NCBI RefSeq assembly: GCF_014217335.1
Contig: NZ_CP060092.1
Location: 2,063,501-2,127,500 of the forward strand
Length of the DNA stretch: 64,000 nt
Reading direction: 5' to 3'
From: Teredinibacter purpureus
GTDB taxonomy: Bacteria; Pseudomonadota; Gammaproteobacteria; Pseudomonadales; Cellvibrionaceae
The notes below the pieces were generated by a model that made no database searches, had not been told where the DNA came from, and saw nothing but the letters and a program-made list of their open reading frames with translations. The position numbers and the translations under genes were made by a program. Position 1 is the first letter of the stretch. Every line of letters starts with the position of its first letter. This document shows positions 9,574-17,453 of this stretch, piece after piece.

Positions 9574-10071
9574 ATGGAAGTTCTTTTAGAGCCAGCTGTA
9601 ATCGTTAGTCTTATTGGCAGCCTGCTTATTGCGATGCTATCAAAAAGACTAGCTGGATTAGGTGAGTTTTTTCTAGGCCATGTGTCATTGATTCCATCAA
9701 AGGCCATTGGCCGAATCCGAGTGTTGAAGTGGCGCTATAGAAAGAATTTAATACTCAGCGCAAGAAATCAGCACAGAGTTACGTGGGCTATTGTAAGAAC
9801 CTACTCATTTTTAATATTTTTCGTATTGGTAATCGTTCTTTATCTGTTACTAATAACAATTGGCCCCTTAAAAGGTATAGGTAATCTACCTGGGTCAGTG
9901 CAGGCATTTATAGCGGCTCCAATTTATATTATTGAGGTATTGTGGTTGCTCCAAAAAGAAAAAGCGCAAGATTTAATTAAAGTAGCGGAAAAACGTGTAA
10001 CAAGGCTATCAAAAATCGTTCCGGCCAAAAAAACGGCCTCCACTGGACGCGCTAACGCGCGCCTTTTATAG
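9574..10071 (+). CDS. Two-pass membrane protein whose C-terminus is encoded by attC (copy 1)
   Basis: 165 residues: hydrophobic helix at about 7-25, a basic region, a second hydrophobic span at about 75-98 and a weaker one at about 110-128. From residue about 142 onward the reading frame runs through the attC (SKIVPAKKTASTGRANARLL) and stops inside it, so roughly 25 residues are attC-derived. The cassette recurs at 38711-39208. Start ATG 9574 follows GGAAGTATGAGG. Function unknown. Confidence 0.7.
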   Translation: MEVLLEPAVIVSLIGSLLIAMLSKRLAGLGEFFLGHVSLIPSKAIGRIRVLKWRYRKNLILSARNQHRVTWAIVRTYSFLIFFVLVIVLYLLLITIGPLKGIGNLPGSVQAFIAAPIYIIEVLWLLQKEKAQDLIKVAEKRVTRLSKIVPAKKTASTGRANARLL

Positions 10072-10082
10072 CGGCGTTATGT
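9995..10082 (+). repeat. attC, cassette 5
   Basis: 88 bp; GTGTAAC ... GTTATGT; family with AAAATCGTTCCGGCC arms that also follows the genes at 16117, 38711, 44327 and 49043. Mostly inside the coding frame. Confidence 0.9.
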
Positions 10083-10091
10083 GGCCAAGGT

Positions 10092-10367
10092 ATGAGATAT
10101 ATATTTTTAGCATCAATTTTATTTTCTCAATCGGCGATAGCTTGCCTATGCAATAATGAAGTGGTTTTTTATACGGGTGCTAAGGCTATTGAAGCCAAGT
10201 ATCCAGAGTATAAAATTACTCGAGAAGAGTATGAGGCCGTTGAATTAGACAAGAAGTGGATGGTTCTTAGGAAAGAGCATGTATATAAAGAAAACCCAAG
10301 AGAATATCCAAGGGCATTCATATCAAAAGAGGGCTGCAAACTTGATAAAGTATTTTGGTCTAAGTAA
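10092..10367 (+). CDS. Small exported Cys protein, unknown (copy 1)
   Basis: 91 residues with a signal peptide (MRYIFLASILFSQSAIA) followed by CLCNN, so Cys18 could be a lipidation or disulfide cysteine; the segment before it is not a canonical lipobox. The rest is charged and Tyr-rich. An identical protein is encoded at 28998-29273 with the same leader and attC. Function unknown. Confidence 0.7.
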   Translation: MRYIFLASILFSQSAIACLCNNEVVFYTGAKAIEAKYPEYKITREEYEAVELDKKWMVLRKEHVYKENPREYPRAFISKEGCKLDKVFWSK

Positions 10368-10369
10368 GC

Positions 10370-10463
10370 ACATAACAAGTTTAGCCAGCATCGCCCCTTC
10401 GGGGCTGGACCTCCGTTTCGGCGCTTCGCGCCTACACTGCGGCCGCTGCTAAAGGCGTTAGGC
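10370..10463 (+). repeat. attC, cassette 6
   Basis: 94 bp; ACATAAC ... GTTAGGC; duplicated at 29276. Confidence 0.9.
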
Positions 10464-10479
10464 TCCCAAAATTTGACTT

Positions 10480-10920
10480 ATGTACAAAATAATAGCTTGT
10501 TTTCTTTTGTTGATAATCTTGCCAGCATGTGATCCTCATAGTGGATTCGGATGTATTGCGCAAGAATCTCACCCTGATGTAGAAAGAGCAAGGCAGCTTA
10601 CACAGGAAGAATTAGAAAAAATCTATTATGAAGTACATAAGCTAGCCGAACAGATTCCGGAAGACAGTTACGGGAAGGAGATCTACCGGTCAGATATTCC
10701 AGACAATCTCGAATTTATGGGGGCAGAGCATATTCGAATCAATCCCGATCGAGATCCCTATATTATCTTGGCAAACTGCTATGACGAGAGAATCGAATTA
10801 ACTCTATCTAAAATAGCAACTGGCACGGCGAAAATTACTTTACACTGGGCTAAACCAACTGTTGATGCCCCATATGCAACTGGTAGTCAGGTGCTTTGGG
10901 AAAAATCTCTTGATAAATAA
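10480..10920 (+). CDS. Lipoprotein, unknown
   Basis: 146 residues; lipoprotein signal MYKIIACFLLLIILPAC with a lipobox cysteine at residue 17. The mature part is acidic and helical at first, then beta-rich. No family recognised. It begins 16 nt after the right core of the preceding site. Confidence 0.7.
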   Translation: MYKIIACFLLLIILPACDPHSGFGCIAQESHPDVERARQLTQEELEKIYYEVHKLAEQIPEDSYGKEIYRSDIPDNLEFMGAEHIRINPDRDPYIILANCYDERIELTLSKIATGTAKITLHWAKPTVDAPYATGSQVLWEKSLDK

Positions 10921-10940
10921 GTTGTTTAATAAAAATTATT

Positions 10941-11044
10941 GCCTAACAAATATGTCAAGAAGGACATTTTTTCCGTCGCTCGTTTTGTGCTTAAATAGCA
11001 CAAAACAATCAACTACAAAAATGCCTCTTACATAGGCGTTAGTA
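10941..11044 (+). repeat. attC, cassette 7
   Basis: 104 bp; GCCTAAC ... GTTAGTA; arms GGACATTTTTTCCGTCGC / ATGCCTC. Confidence 0.87.
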
Positions 11045-11055
11045 GCCTTTATGAA

Positions 11056-11358
11056 ATGAAGAATATTCTATCGAATGTGGCACTTGGGGTTGGATGGCTA
11101 TATATCAGTTTCCAACTTTATCTGGGATTTACCACCGGAGTACTAAACGGAATAGGACGGAGTGCAAGGCTTGTCTCAAAACAAGACGAACCACTATGGT
11201 TTTATTTTGTTATGGCGGCAACGATAATGTTTAACTTGGTTATATTGATATTGTTCTTATATTCAATGTTTTCAGCCGTAGATCGCAAAGTAAAAGCATA
11301 CGGTGGCAACTACAATATCAATACTTTCAAGGCCATATTTAGGGGGCTAAGAAAATAG
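11056..11358 (+). CDS. Two-pass membrane protein, unknown
   Basis: 100 residues with hydrophobic spans at about 5-30 and 50-75 and a basic C-terminus. No recognised family. Confidence 0.65.
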   Translation: MKNILSNVALGVGWLYISFQLYLGFTTGVLNGIGRSARLVSKQDEPLWFYFVMAATIMFNLVILILFLYSMFSAVDRKVKAYGGNYNINTFKAIFRGLRK

Positions 11359-11359
11359 C

Positions 11360-11472
11360 TACTAACAAGGCTAGCCAGCAGGACCTCCGTTTCGGCGTTC
11401 GTTTTTGTGTTGGTCGCTACGCTTACACAAAAACAATCGCCTCCACTACGGCCGCTGCTAGCAGCGTTATGT
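11360..11472 (+). repeat. attC, cassette 8
   Basis: 113 bp; TACTAAC ... GTTATGT; arms AGCAGGACCTCCGTTTCGGCG and ACTACGGCCGCTGCT. Confidence 0.87.
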
Positions 11473-11488
11473 GTAATACGCAACTGAG

Positions 11489-11929
11489 GTGTGCAAGATT
11501 AAAAAGACTATCCTAATTTTTTTGTTGCTAGTGATCTCGGTGGTTTTTATTACCTGTAGAGTTGCTATAGAAAAAGAACAGAAAGGAAAACTAGAAATTG
11601 ATGTCTTTGCAATTGAATCTGCTTTTTCTGTTGCAGAGCATGTAAAGACATATAAAGAATGCCCCGATCGCCCCCTTGGCTGGAAGGGTGCTATTGAGAG
11701 TGAGAAAGGAGATTTGGAGCTAAAGAAGGGCTATGTTAGGTTAATCTACCAATGTAAAGCTGACTTTAGCGCATATATATCGGTATTCTACAGCTTTGAT
11801 TCTGAAGCGGTTGCATATCTAGAGTCAAACGGTAGCATAAAATGGGTATACGGCCATTTCACCGCGAAAAAAGAAGTGGTTATTTCAACAAGCGAATCGG
11901 TTTTGTCAGTACTAAATTCAATAAAGTAG
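11489..11929 (+). CDS. Membrane-anchored or exported protein, unknown (GTG start)
   Basis: 146 residues. The GTG at 11489 follows CAACTGAG, a weak ribosome-binding site. The N-terminus is a basic-hydrophobic helix (KKTILIFLLLVISVVFITC) that could be an anchor or a lipoprotein-like signal with Cys23. Function unknown. Confidence 0.6.
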   Translation: MCKIKKTILIFLLLVISVVFITCRVAIEKEQKGKLEIDVFAIESAFSVAEHVKTYKECPDRPLGWKGAIESEKGDLELKKGYVRLIYQCKADFSAYISVFYSFDSEAVAYLESNGSIKWVYGHFTAKKEVVISTSESVLSVLNSIK

Positions 11930-11933
11930 AAAC

Positions 11934-12047
11934 ACATAACCAGGCCAGCAACCTGACATTGCATGCTACGCTCCGTTTTGGGGTGGCTTCGCCACTTTAC
12001 CCCAAAACTACACTCTACATGCAATGCAGGTTCTAGCGGCGTTATAA
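11934..12047 (+). repeat. attC, cassette 9
   Basis: 114 bp; ACATAAC ... GTTATAA; one of several sites with a GTTTTGGGGTGGCTTCGCCAC central stem (others at 18246, 19325, 32092, 41118). Confidence 0.88.
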
Positions 12048-12069
12048 CCACTCAACATCAGAGTAATCT

Positions 12070-12411
12070 ATGTCAACCGCCGAGGAAATATTTGTAGGAT
12101 ATGTTGCAATTCATTCATCACAACAGATGTACTGCGAACATGGAGCCTGCATAGTGGCTGGAACACAATCCTTTATGAATAAATATTTAAAGGCATCGTC
12201 CAGCGAATCAAAAGAGTATCAAAAACGTAAGACATTGTTCCATCAAATAGTTGACGGTATGGAAATGGGTGGAGCATATGCATTTGATCTAGAGTCATAT
12301 AAAATATTTAACTCATTGGCCAAGAAAGTTGGCTTAAATTTAATTCAAGAAGATAAGCCTCCTGCTATTTCAGGCCAGAGCTTTATCTTTATTAGTTTGG
12401 AAAAGTTATAA
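12070..12411 (+). CDS. Cytoplasmic protein, unknown
   Basis: 113 residues without signal or membrane segment, and with two close cysteines (YCEHGAC). No family recognised. Its stop lies inside the left core of its attC. Confidence 0.6.
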   Translation: MSTAEEIFVGYVAIHSSQQMYCEHGACIVAGTQSFMNKYLKASSSESKEYQKRKTLFHQIVDGMEMGGAYAFDLESYKIFNSLAKKVGLNLIQEDKPPAISGQSFIFISLEKL

Positions 12412-12489
12412 CAAAAACATCTTGCCGATATTTTGGCCAACGCTTGAAAAGCAGCGTTAACCAAAATACGGCAAATGTTGGCGTTAGAA
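12406..12489 (+). repeat. attC, cassette 10
   Basis: 84 bp; TTATAAC ... GTTAGAA; arms CTTGCCGATATTTTGG / CCAAAATACGGCAA. Confidence 0.85.
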
Positions 12490-12496
12490 GGCACTA

Positions 12497-12862
12497 ATGA
12501 ATAGAATCCAGCTGCTAACTATTTTGTTTTTATCCGTCTCAGCTGAGGCTTGGAATGGTTGTGATACTCCTATTGGAAAAATGACAACTGACGCTATGGG
12601 AATGTCGAGTACCATATATGTCGAATGTAAAGAACTGAAAGGAATCACCAAAGCAGAAGCGGCCGATCTTATTCGTGTTATTCTAGAAAAACAACGTCCA
12701 ACGGCTAATGAAATATTTATATTTTTTGTTGCCTCCAAAGATTATGTCGGTGTTTTGGATATTCCTGCGCAATATTATGTTGGGGACTACTACAATATTA
12801 TGAATAAGCTTACCATTTGGCCAAGAGTATCCGGCAAAACAGAGGCTATTTCCATAAAGTAA
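12497..12862 (+). CDS. Small exported protein, unknown
   Basis: 121 residues; signal peptide MNRIQLLTILFLSVSAEA. The mature protein has two cysteines (NGCDTP and VECKE). No recognised family. Probably periplasmic. Confidence 0.65.
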   Translation: MNRIQLLTILFLSVSAEAWNGCDTPIGKMTTDAMGMSSTIYVECKELKGITKAEAADLIRVILEKQRPTANEIFIFFVASKDYVGVLDIPAQYYVGDYYNIMNKLTIWPRVSGKTEAISIK

Positions 12863-12866
12863 TAGC

Positions 12867-12968
12867 TTCTAACAAGGCGCTAAACCAGATTGCAAAAAGC
12901 GTCACTCCTTTTGCTAAAAAGCGCAAAAGCAGCGCCACTTCCCGCAACTGGTTAGCTTAACGTTAGCT
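12867..12968 (+). repeat. attC, cassette 11
   Basis: 102 bp; TTCTAAC ... GTTAGCT. A second GTTAGCT follows 27 bp later. Confidence 0.87.
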
Positions 12969-13013
12969 GTAAGGCATAGAAATGAGGCGTTAGCTGTAAG
13001 GCATAGAAATGAA
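12960..13013 (+). repeat. Tandem 27-bp duplication at a cassette junction
   Basis: GCGTTAGCTGTAAGGCATAG and the following AAATGA occur twice in a row, each copy starting with the G/TT recombination point. The second copy carries the start codon of the next gene. Confidence 0.9.
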
Positions 13014-13431
13014 GAGTATCGCTATATTATTTGTATTGTTATTTTCATGCTCGTCTTTAGCTGAAGATTTACGGGTTTGCCCAAAGCAGGAGCCATTCCC
13101 TGCACACTCGGAAAAGCCTGAACTCTCCGAAGATGATTATGAGTACGAGAAGCATATTTATGAGCTTAAGTATGACGAAATTAATGATATCTCATATAAA
13201 AAATACCAAGCAGCATTTGAGTATCTAGAAAATGACTTGCCTAGACAATTAAAGGTTTATGGTGATTTCACTAATTCATCTGAGTTGTCAGGAAACTTCC
13301 GTTACCATACTTCAGCGATTAATGCCTATACGCTTAGGAAGCGAGCACTTGTGGAATTCTACCAATACGGTAAGGGTGAAAAGATCAATGAATTTTGTAA
13401 GTATCTATCAACACTGGAGTATCACCCATAA
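13009..13431 (+). CDS. Small exported protein, unknown
   Basis: 140 residues; signal peptide MKSIAILFVLLFSCSSLAED. Cys14 within the signal could make it a lipoprotein instead. The mature part is rich in Glu, Asp and Tyr and probably helical. No family recognised. The start codon lies in the second copy of the 27-bp junction duplication. Confidence 0.65.
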   Translation: MKSIAILFVLLFSCSSLAEDLRVCPKQEPFPAHSEKPELSEDDYEYEKHIYELKYDEINDISYKKYQAAFEYLENDLPRQLKVYGDFTNSSELSGNFRYHTSAINAYTLRKRALVEFYQYGKGEKINEFCKYLSTLEYHP

Positions 13432-13435
13432 ATAC

Positions 13436-13549
13436 AGCTAACAAGGCGTGCCAGCTGACATTTTGGTCGGCGCTTCGTTTTGTGTATGGCTACGCCATTT
13501 TACACAAAACTACACACCAACCAAAATGCAGCTGCACTTGGCGTTATGC
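13436..13549 (+). repeat. attC, cassette 12
   Basis: 114 bp; AGCTAAC ... GTTATGC; nearly identical to the sites at 9438 and 15536 although the genes are unrelated. Confidence 0.9.
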
Positions 13550-13567
13550 GAATATGAGGATTACATT

Positions 13568-14035
13568 TTGAATGCAAAGCTTAAAATAATTTCGTTACTT
13601 ACGGCTTTGACGATCACGAACTTTGCTATGGCTTCAGAGTGCGATAAATCTTGTAAAAAGCATCTCGTAGAGAATTATTTTTCGCTTTTAGGCGAGGTTT
13701 ACAAGAAAGAATCGAAATCTGAGGATATCGTAAAATTATTCGATCTATTTCATTCTGATGTACGGTATGAACATATTGAATATCAGGCAAATTTCAACAA
13801 ATTGGAATGGCAACAGGCTTTTACCGAAAACCAAAACCGAGGAGCATATGGCGCGTCCAAAAATAGCGTGATCTCAGTTAAGAACTATATTTTTGGCAAA
13901 AACCATATTGCAATTGAATACAGCTACGGAGAGATCTCCGAAACAGGCGATTGGACTCCCAAAGGCGACCAGAATCTTTTGGCCCTTTTCGGGTTTAGTG
14001 GGCGAAAAATTAGTTTGGTTAGAGAGTACTGGTAG
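13568..14035 (+). CDS. Exported protein, possibly NTF2-like (TTG start)
   Basis: 155 residues from TTG 13568, preceded by TGAGGA at good spacing. An ATG-initiated extension to 13448 would lie in the previous attC and is rejected. Signal peptide: NAKLKIISLLTALTITNFAMAS. The mature pattern (KKHLVENYFSLLGEVY, DVRYEHIEYQ, ISLVREYW) suggests a SnoaL/NTF2-type alpha+beta barrel, an inference from layout only. Confidence 0.6.
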   Translation: MNAKLKIISLLTALTITNFAMASECDKSCKKHLVENYFSLLGEVYKKESKSEDIVKLFDLFHSDVRYEHIEYQANFNKLEWQQAFTENQNRGAYGASKNSVISVKNYIFGKNHIAIEYSYGEISETGDWTPKGDQNLLALFGFSGRKISLVREYW

Positions 14036-14037
14036 TT

Positions 14038-14151
14038 GCATAACAAATCGGTCAAATTGACCCCCATTACTTCGCTTCGTTTTGCGGTGGCTTCGCCACT
14101 CTACCGCAAAACTCCGTTACGCAACGGGGGCAATTTACCAAGGCGTTAAGT
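14038..14151 (+). repeat. attC, cassette 13
   Basis: 114 bp; GCATAAC ... GTTAAGT; arms TTGACCCCCATTAC / ACGGGGGCAA. Confidence 0.86.
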
Positions 14152-14156
14152 GTCTT

Positions 14157-14411
14157 ATGAGAATATCTCAATCTAAGAAAGAATTTTGGCTGTCATTTAT
14201 TGTTTTGTTATTAGTTATGTTTTCTACGGGTGTCGCCCTACATGATTGGTTGGCTGCTATATTGGTTGTTTTTGTAACTATGTCTTTCGCAATTGGGGTG
14301 GCATTTAATAAAGATAAGCCACGTATGGCTGGTGCGTATGGTGGTGCTGTTGCGGGTTTGGGAATTTCACTACTTTTTCTATTTTTTGGTCCGATCCAGT
14401 TTTACGGCTAA
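14157..14411 (+). CDS. Small membrane protein, unknown (copy 1)
   Basis: 84 residues with three hydrophobic segments (about 9-24, 30-45, 57-80) separated by short basic loops (NKDKPR). ATG 14157 is used because the same start and leader occur in the identical copy at 20364-20618. Function unknown. Confidence 0.7.
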   Translation: MRISQSKKEFWLSFIVLLLVMFSTGVALHDWLAAILVVFVTMSFAIGVAFNKDKPRMAGAYGGAVAGLGISLLFLFFGPIQFYG

Positions 14412-14413
14412 CC

Positions 14414-14554
14414 ACTTAACAAGCACAGTCACGATCAGCCAGCAAAAACACGCTGGCTTGGACAGCCTACACTCCGCGCCTTTTGTGTATTCGCTGTGCT
14501 CATTTTCACACAAAAGGCGCTACATTACGGCTGCCCGTGCTGTGAGCGTTAGCT
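14414..14554 (+). repeat. attC, cassette 14
   Basis: 141 bp; ACTTAAC ... GTTAGCT; duplicated at 20621. Confidence 0.9.
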
Positions 14555-14561
14555 CTAAAGT

Positions 14562-14999
14562 ATGGAAATAGAACTCGGAATATATGGGAAGATTATTTTT
14601 TGGTGTTTAGCGCTTTTAATATTCCTGTATGAGATTTATCAGGTTTTAAAAGGGAGAGCCTCCGATAGTTGGCGAGCACATACAGCAAAGGTCACAGACG
14701 TTCGTATCGATACACGGATAGATGATGGAGTCGAGGAGAGTAAGCCTAGTATCAAATATCATTACTCATACATGGGCTCTTCTTATAGAGGTAGTAAGAT
14801 TAAGTATGGTGGTCTTTGGTCTAGTAAGTATGGCAACGCAACTACAATGCTGTCGGGTATCGTCAAGGGAAGTGATGTAACCATCTACGTCAATCCCAAA
14901 CGTCCCTATCAGTCCGTTTTGTATCGCGGGTATCAAGGTAGTGCTGTCTGGTTTATTTGCTTTATGGCTGTGTTTTTCTTCATCGCAGTCCAGAGCTAA
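14562..14999 (+). CDS. DUF3592-like membrane protein
   Basis: 145 residues: N-terminal membrane helix (about 8-27), an extracytoplasmic beta-domain (residues about 40-115) and a C-terminal helix (about 125-143). The pattern WRAHTAKVTDVRI, IKYHYSYMGSSYRGSKI and VTIYVNPKRPYQSVL is typical of DUF3592 proteins, which are membrane proteins of unknown role. Confidence 0.75.
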   Translation: MEIELGIYGKIIFWCLALLIFLYEIYQVLKGRASDSWRAHTAKVTDVRIDTRIDDGVEESKPSIKYHYSYMGSSYRGSKIKYGGLWSSKYGNATTMLSGIVKGSDVTIYVNPKRPYQSVLYRGYQGSAVWFICFMAVFFFIAVQS

Positions 15000-15105
15000 C
15001 AAGGCAGTCAAATTGACGGCTATTCCGTCGCTTGTTTTGGTGGCGGCCGCTACGCTGCCACAAAAACAATCAACTACATAGCCGCAATTTACTGCGGCGT
15101 TATGG
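14994..15105 (+). repeat. attC, cassette 15
   Basis: 112 bp; AGCTAAC overlaps the stop of the gene; right core GTTATGG. Confidence 0.87.
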
Positions 15106-15112
15106 CTCTAGT

Positions 15113-15541
15113 ATGAAGAATTTACTATTTATAATCGTCGCTTTTTTTTCTCATGGCTCTTATTCGGAAGAGCTTCGATTGGGCGATTTTACTCTTTCGA
15201 TGAGTAAAGATCAGATTCTCGATAAAAAAGGGGAGCCTATCGAAAGAATCGAGCAGGCAGATTTGATAACTGACATATTCAAATACATAGATATAGATTT
15301 TTATTTTTCAGGCGAAAGTTTGATTGGTGCATACTCAGAAAAAGAAGGTGTGTGTGCCAACAACAATATATGCGTTGGCGTTAGGATGGGATCAGCTAGT
15401 GAGGTGTGGGGTAAAGCTTACCCTAAAATTATGCAGGGAAAAGAATATTTGGAATTCTATAAACCTGGTGAATTCAGTTGTTGGTATCGTATTGGTGGTA
15501 AAGATAAAATTAAGAGTATTGAAATTGCCTGCCAGCCATAA
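15113..15541 (+). CDS. Exported protein, unknown (copy 2)
   Basis: Identical in protein to 9015-9443, with the same leader and attC. Upstream in-frame codons to 15032 belong to the preceding attC and are rejected. The 3' flank differs from copy 1 only after the right-core G, as expected for integrase-mediated insertion of a copied cassette. Confidence 0.78.
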   Translation: MKNLLFIIVAFFSHGSYSEELRLGDFTLSMSKDQILDKKGEPIERIEQADLITDIFKYIDIDFYFSGESLIGAYSEKEGVCANNNICVGVRMGSASEVWGKAYPKIMQGKEYLEFYKPGEFSCWYRIGGKDKIKSIEIACQP

Positions 15542-15649
15542 CAAGGCGTGCCAGCTGACATTTTGGTCGGCGCTTCGTTTTGTGTATGGCTACGCCATGT
15601 TACACAAAACTTCACACCAACCAAAATGCAGCTGCACTTAGCGTTAGGA
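15536..15649 (+). repeat. attC, cassette 16
   Basis: 114 bp; CCATAAC ... GTTAGGA; copy of the 9438 site. Confidence 0.9.
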
Positions 15650-15677
15650 TATTTCTATCAATCAATCTAGGGGATTT

Positions 15678-15989
15678 ATGAAAAACTTATATTTCACAAT
15701 TTTTGTTTTATGTTTGTCTGGATGCGCAACTGCATATGGTAAATATGGTTTCTCAGGTGGCTATAAAGATAAGCAGTTAGATGATGGGTCTATTGAAGTT
15801 TCGTATCAGGGAAACGGTACTACTTCTCCAGAAACAGTCGAGCTATATTGGGAAAAACGAGCCGCAGAATTATGCCCAAGTGGATATGATATCGTTTCAA
15901 AAGAAAATGGTGGTCACAGTAGTTATTACCCAGTGCAAGTATTTCACCCCTTAACTGAGGGTGTTATTAAGTGCCTTGGTGATGGTTAA
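15678..15989 (+). CDS. Lipoprotein, unknown (copy 1)
   Basis: 103 residues; lipoprotein signal MKNLYFTIFVLCLSGC with the lipid cysteine at 16. The mature part shows YGFSGGYKDKQLDDGSIEVSYQGNG, a pattern seen in small outer-membrane lipoproteins that begin with a glycine-rich strand. ATG follows AGGGGA. An identical gene lies at 25447-25758. Confidence 0.75.
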   Translation: MKNLYFTIFVLCLSGCATAYGKYGFSGGYKDKQLDDGSIEVSYQGNGTTSPETVELYWEKRAAELCPSGYDIVSKENGGHSSYYPVQVFHPLTEGVIKCLGDG

Positions 15990-15997
15990 CAGTGCAA

Positions 15998-16106
15998 TCC
16001 TAACAAGCCGCTGTAGAAGGACAGTTTTTCCGCCGCTTAAATTTATGGCGAAAAGACTGCCATAAATCAATCAGCTCCAAAACTGCCTCTAAGCGGGGCG
16101 TTAGGC
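15998..16106 (+). repeat. attC, cassette 17
   Basis: 109 bp; TCCTAAC ... GTTAGGC; duplicated at 25767. Confidence 0.9.
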
Positions 16107-16116
16107 ACACAAAAAC

Positions 16117-16875
16117 ATGAAAGATATTATCGATGAAATAGATTCTAGAATAAAGAGCCCCCTTTTTGGGTACTTTCTGTTTTCGTTAATCGCATTTAAT
16201 TGGGAGGAGATGTTTTATCTTGTTGTGGATATTGGCTCTGTCTCTAAGAGAATCGAATATTTCCACAATGGTACTAACCTTTATTCTTTGCTCATATACC
16301 CTTTTTTGGTAGCTTCTGTATATGCAATAGCTTATCCGTGGCTTAGCTATCTTTTCATGCGGCTGAGTACAAAGCCTGCTGAGCTAAAAAATTCTTTACA
16401 CGCTGAATCAGAGCACAAATTTCTTACTAAAAAGCAGGATCTGGAAAAAACTCGAAGTGAACTTCTAAGGAGCGCTGAAGTTGAGCTTATTGAAAGAGCT
16501 AAGCGTGATGCTGAACTCGGTGAGATTGAAGATGAAGGCATAAGAGAAAAACTGCAGACTGAAATAGAACAGCTTAGACAGGATAGAGATGAGCTTAGTA
16601 TATCTCTGAACGAAAGCCAAAGAACCAAGGCATCTTCTTTGCCTAAGGAGCAAGAGCAAATCATTAGGCTGATTACTACCGAGGGTGGAACAATGCTTGA
16701 GAGCAGTATAATAGAAATATCAAATTTTGATAAAGTAAAAACAGAATATCTCCTTGAGGATTTGGAGCAAAGTGATTATCTAAAGAAAGATTATAACGAT
16801 GATGTCGGGGTTTACTATTATTACCTCACGACAAAAAGCAAAAAGCTTATGGTGGAGAAAGGTTTTGCGAAGTAA
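16117..16875 (+). CDS. Membrane protein with coiled coil and possible winged-helix C-terminus
   Basis: 252 residues: two hydrophobic segments (about 18-40 and 58-85), then a long charged coiled coil (about 95-175, heptad-like Glu/Lys/Leu), then a C-terminal domain (PKEQEQIIRLITTEGG ... YLLEDLEQSDYLKKD ... YYLTTKSKKLMVEKG) that resembles a winged-helix DNA-binding or protein-binding fold. The first two parts suggest a membrane-anchored sensor or scaffold. No family recognised. Confidence 0.6.
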   Translation: MKDIIDEIDSRIKSPLFGYFLFSLIAFNWEEMFYLVVDIGSVSKRIEYFHNGTNLYSLLIYPFLVASVYAIAYPWLSYLFMRLSTKPAELKNSLHAESEHKFLTKKQDLEKTRSELLRSAEVELIERAKRDAELGEIEDEGIREKLQTEIEQLRQDRDELSISLNESQRTKASSLPKEQEQIIRLITTEGGTMLESSIIEISNFDKVKTEYLLEDLEQSDYLKKDYNDDVGVYYYYLTTKSKKLMVEKGFAK

Positions 16876-16880
16876 ATCAT

Positions 16881-16969
16881 GCCTAACAAAGCTATCAAAA
16901 ATCGTTCCGGCCAAAAAAAACGGCCTCCACTGGACGCGCTAACGCGCGCCTTTTATAGCGGCGTTATGG
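16881..16969 (+). repeat. attC, cassette 18
   Basis: 89 bp; GCCTAAC ... GTTATGG; AAAATCGTTCCGGCC family. Confidence 0.9.
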
Positions 16970-16982
16970 CTACAGGTAGAAA

Positions 16983-17318
16983 ATGAGAGCTTTCGTTAAA
17001 GTCACATTATTACTCTCTGTCATTGTGAGCTTAATCTCTTGTTCCTCAAGTGGGGCAGTAGAAGAAAGGCAGGAGTTTTGGCTGCAAAAAATTAGTGAGT
17101 TTAAGCCCGTTGGAAAAACTCGATCAGAGCTATTTGAATGGCAGAAAACAAATGATATCCCCTTGAATTCCTTTCCGAACAAGGGTGGCGTCATTCTTGA
17201 AGTTATAGAAGGTGATGGCCTAGTATGCTCAAAATGGCATATATTGCTTTCAATCGACGTGGATTCTAATGATTTAATATCAAACTATTCAGTTACAAGT
17301 GCAGGAACATGCTTGTAG
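16983..17318 (+). CDS. Lipoprotein, unknown
   Basis: 111 residues; signal MRAFVKVTLLLSVIVSLISC with lipobox cysteine 20. The motif PVGKTRSELFEWQ near residue 40 resembles the GxTrxevl helix of SmpA/OmlA-like and related small lipoproteins, and a similar arrangement occurs in the lipoprotein at 38273. Function unknown. Confidence 0.68.
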   Translation: MRAFVKVTLLLSVIVSLISCSSSGAVEERQEFWLQKISEFKPVGKTRSELFEWQKTNDIPLNSFPNKGGVILEVIEGDGLVCSKWHILLSIDVDSNDLISNYSVTSAGTCL

Positions 17319-17334
17319 TAAACGAATTCGGCAG

Positions 17335-17439
17335 CCATAACAAGGCCAGTCAATCTGACCTCCGTAAACCGTCTTCTTTTTTGCAAAAAAACGCAAAAAA
17401 GCAGCCAATTCACTCCGGCAGTTGCTGGCGGCGTTAAAT
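17335..17439 (+). repeat. attC, cassette 19
   Basis: 105 bp; CCATAAC ... GTTAAAT; family with arm CCAGTCAATCTGACCTCCGT, also at 38159, 40143, 40636 and 48924. Confidence 0.9.
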
Positions 17440-17453
17440 TTCAAGGAAGCATC

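Noticed and set aside
13448..13567. ATG-initiated N-terminal extensions reaching back into attC (also at 14082, 15032, 20703, 24756, 41605, 45729, 48920, 49681)
   Set aside because: The extensions are translated attC; a downstream start with a signal peptide or better ribosome-binding site, often conserved in a duplicate, fits better.
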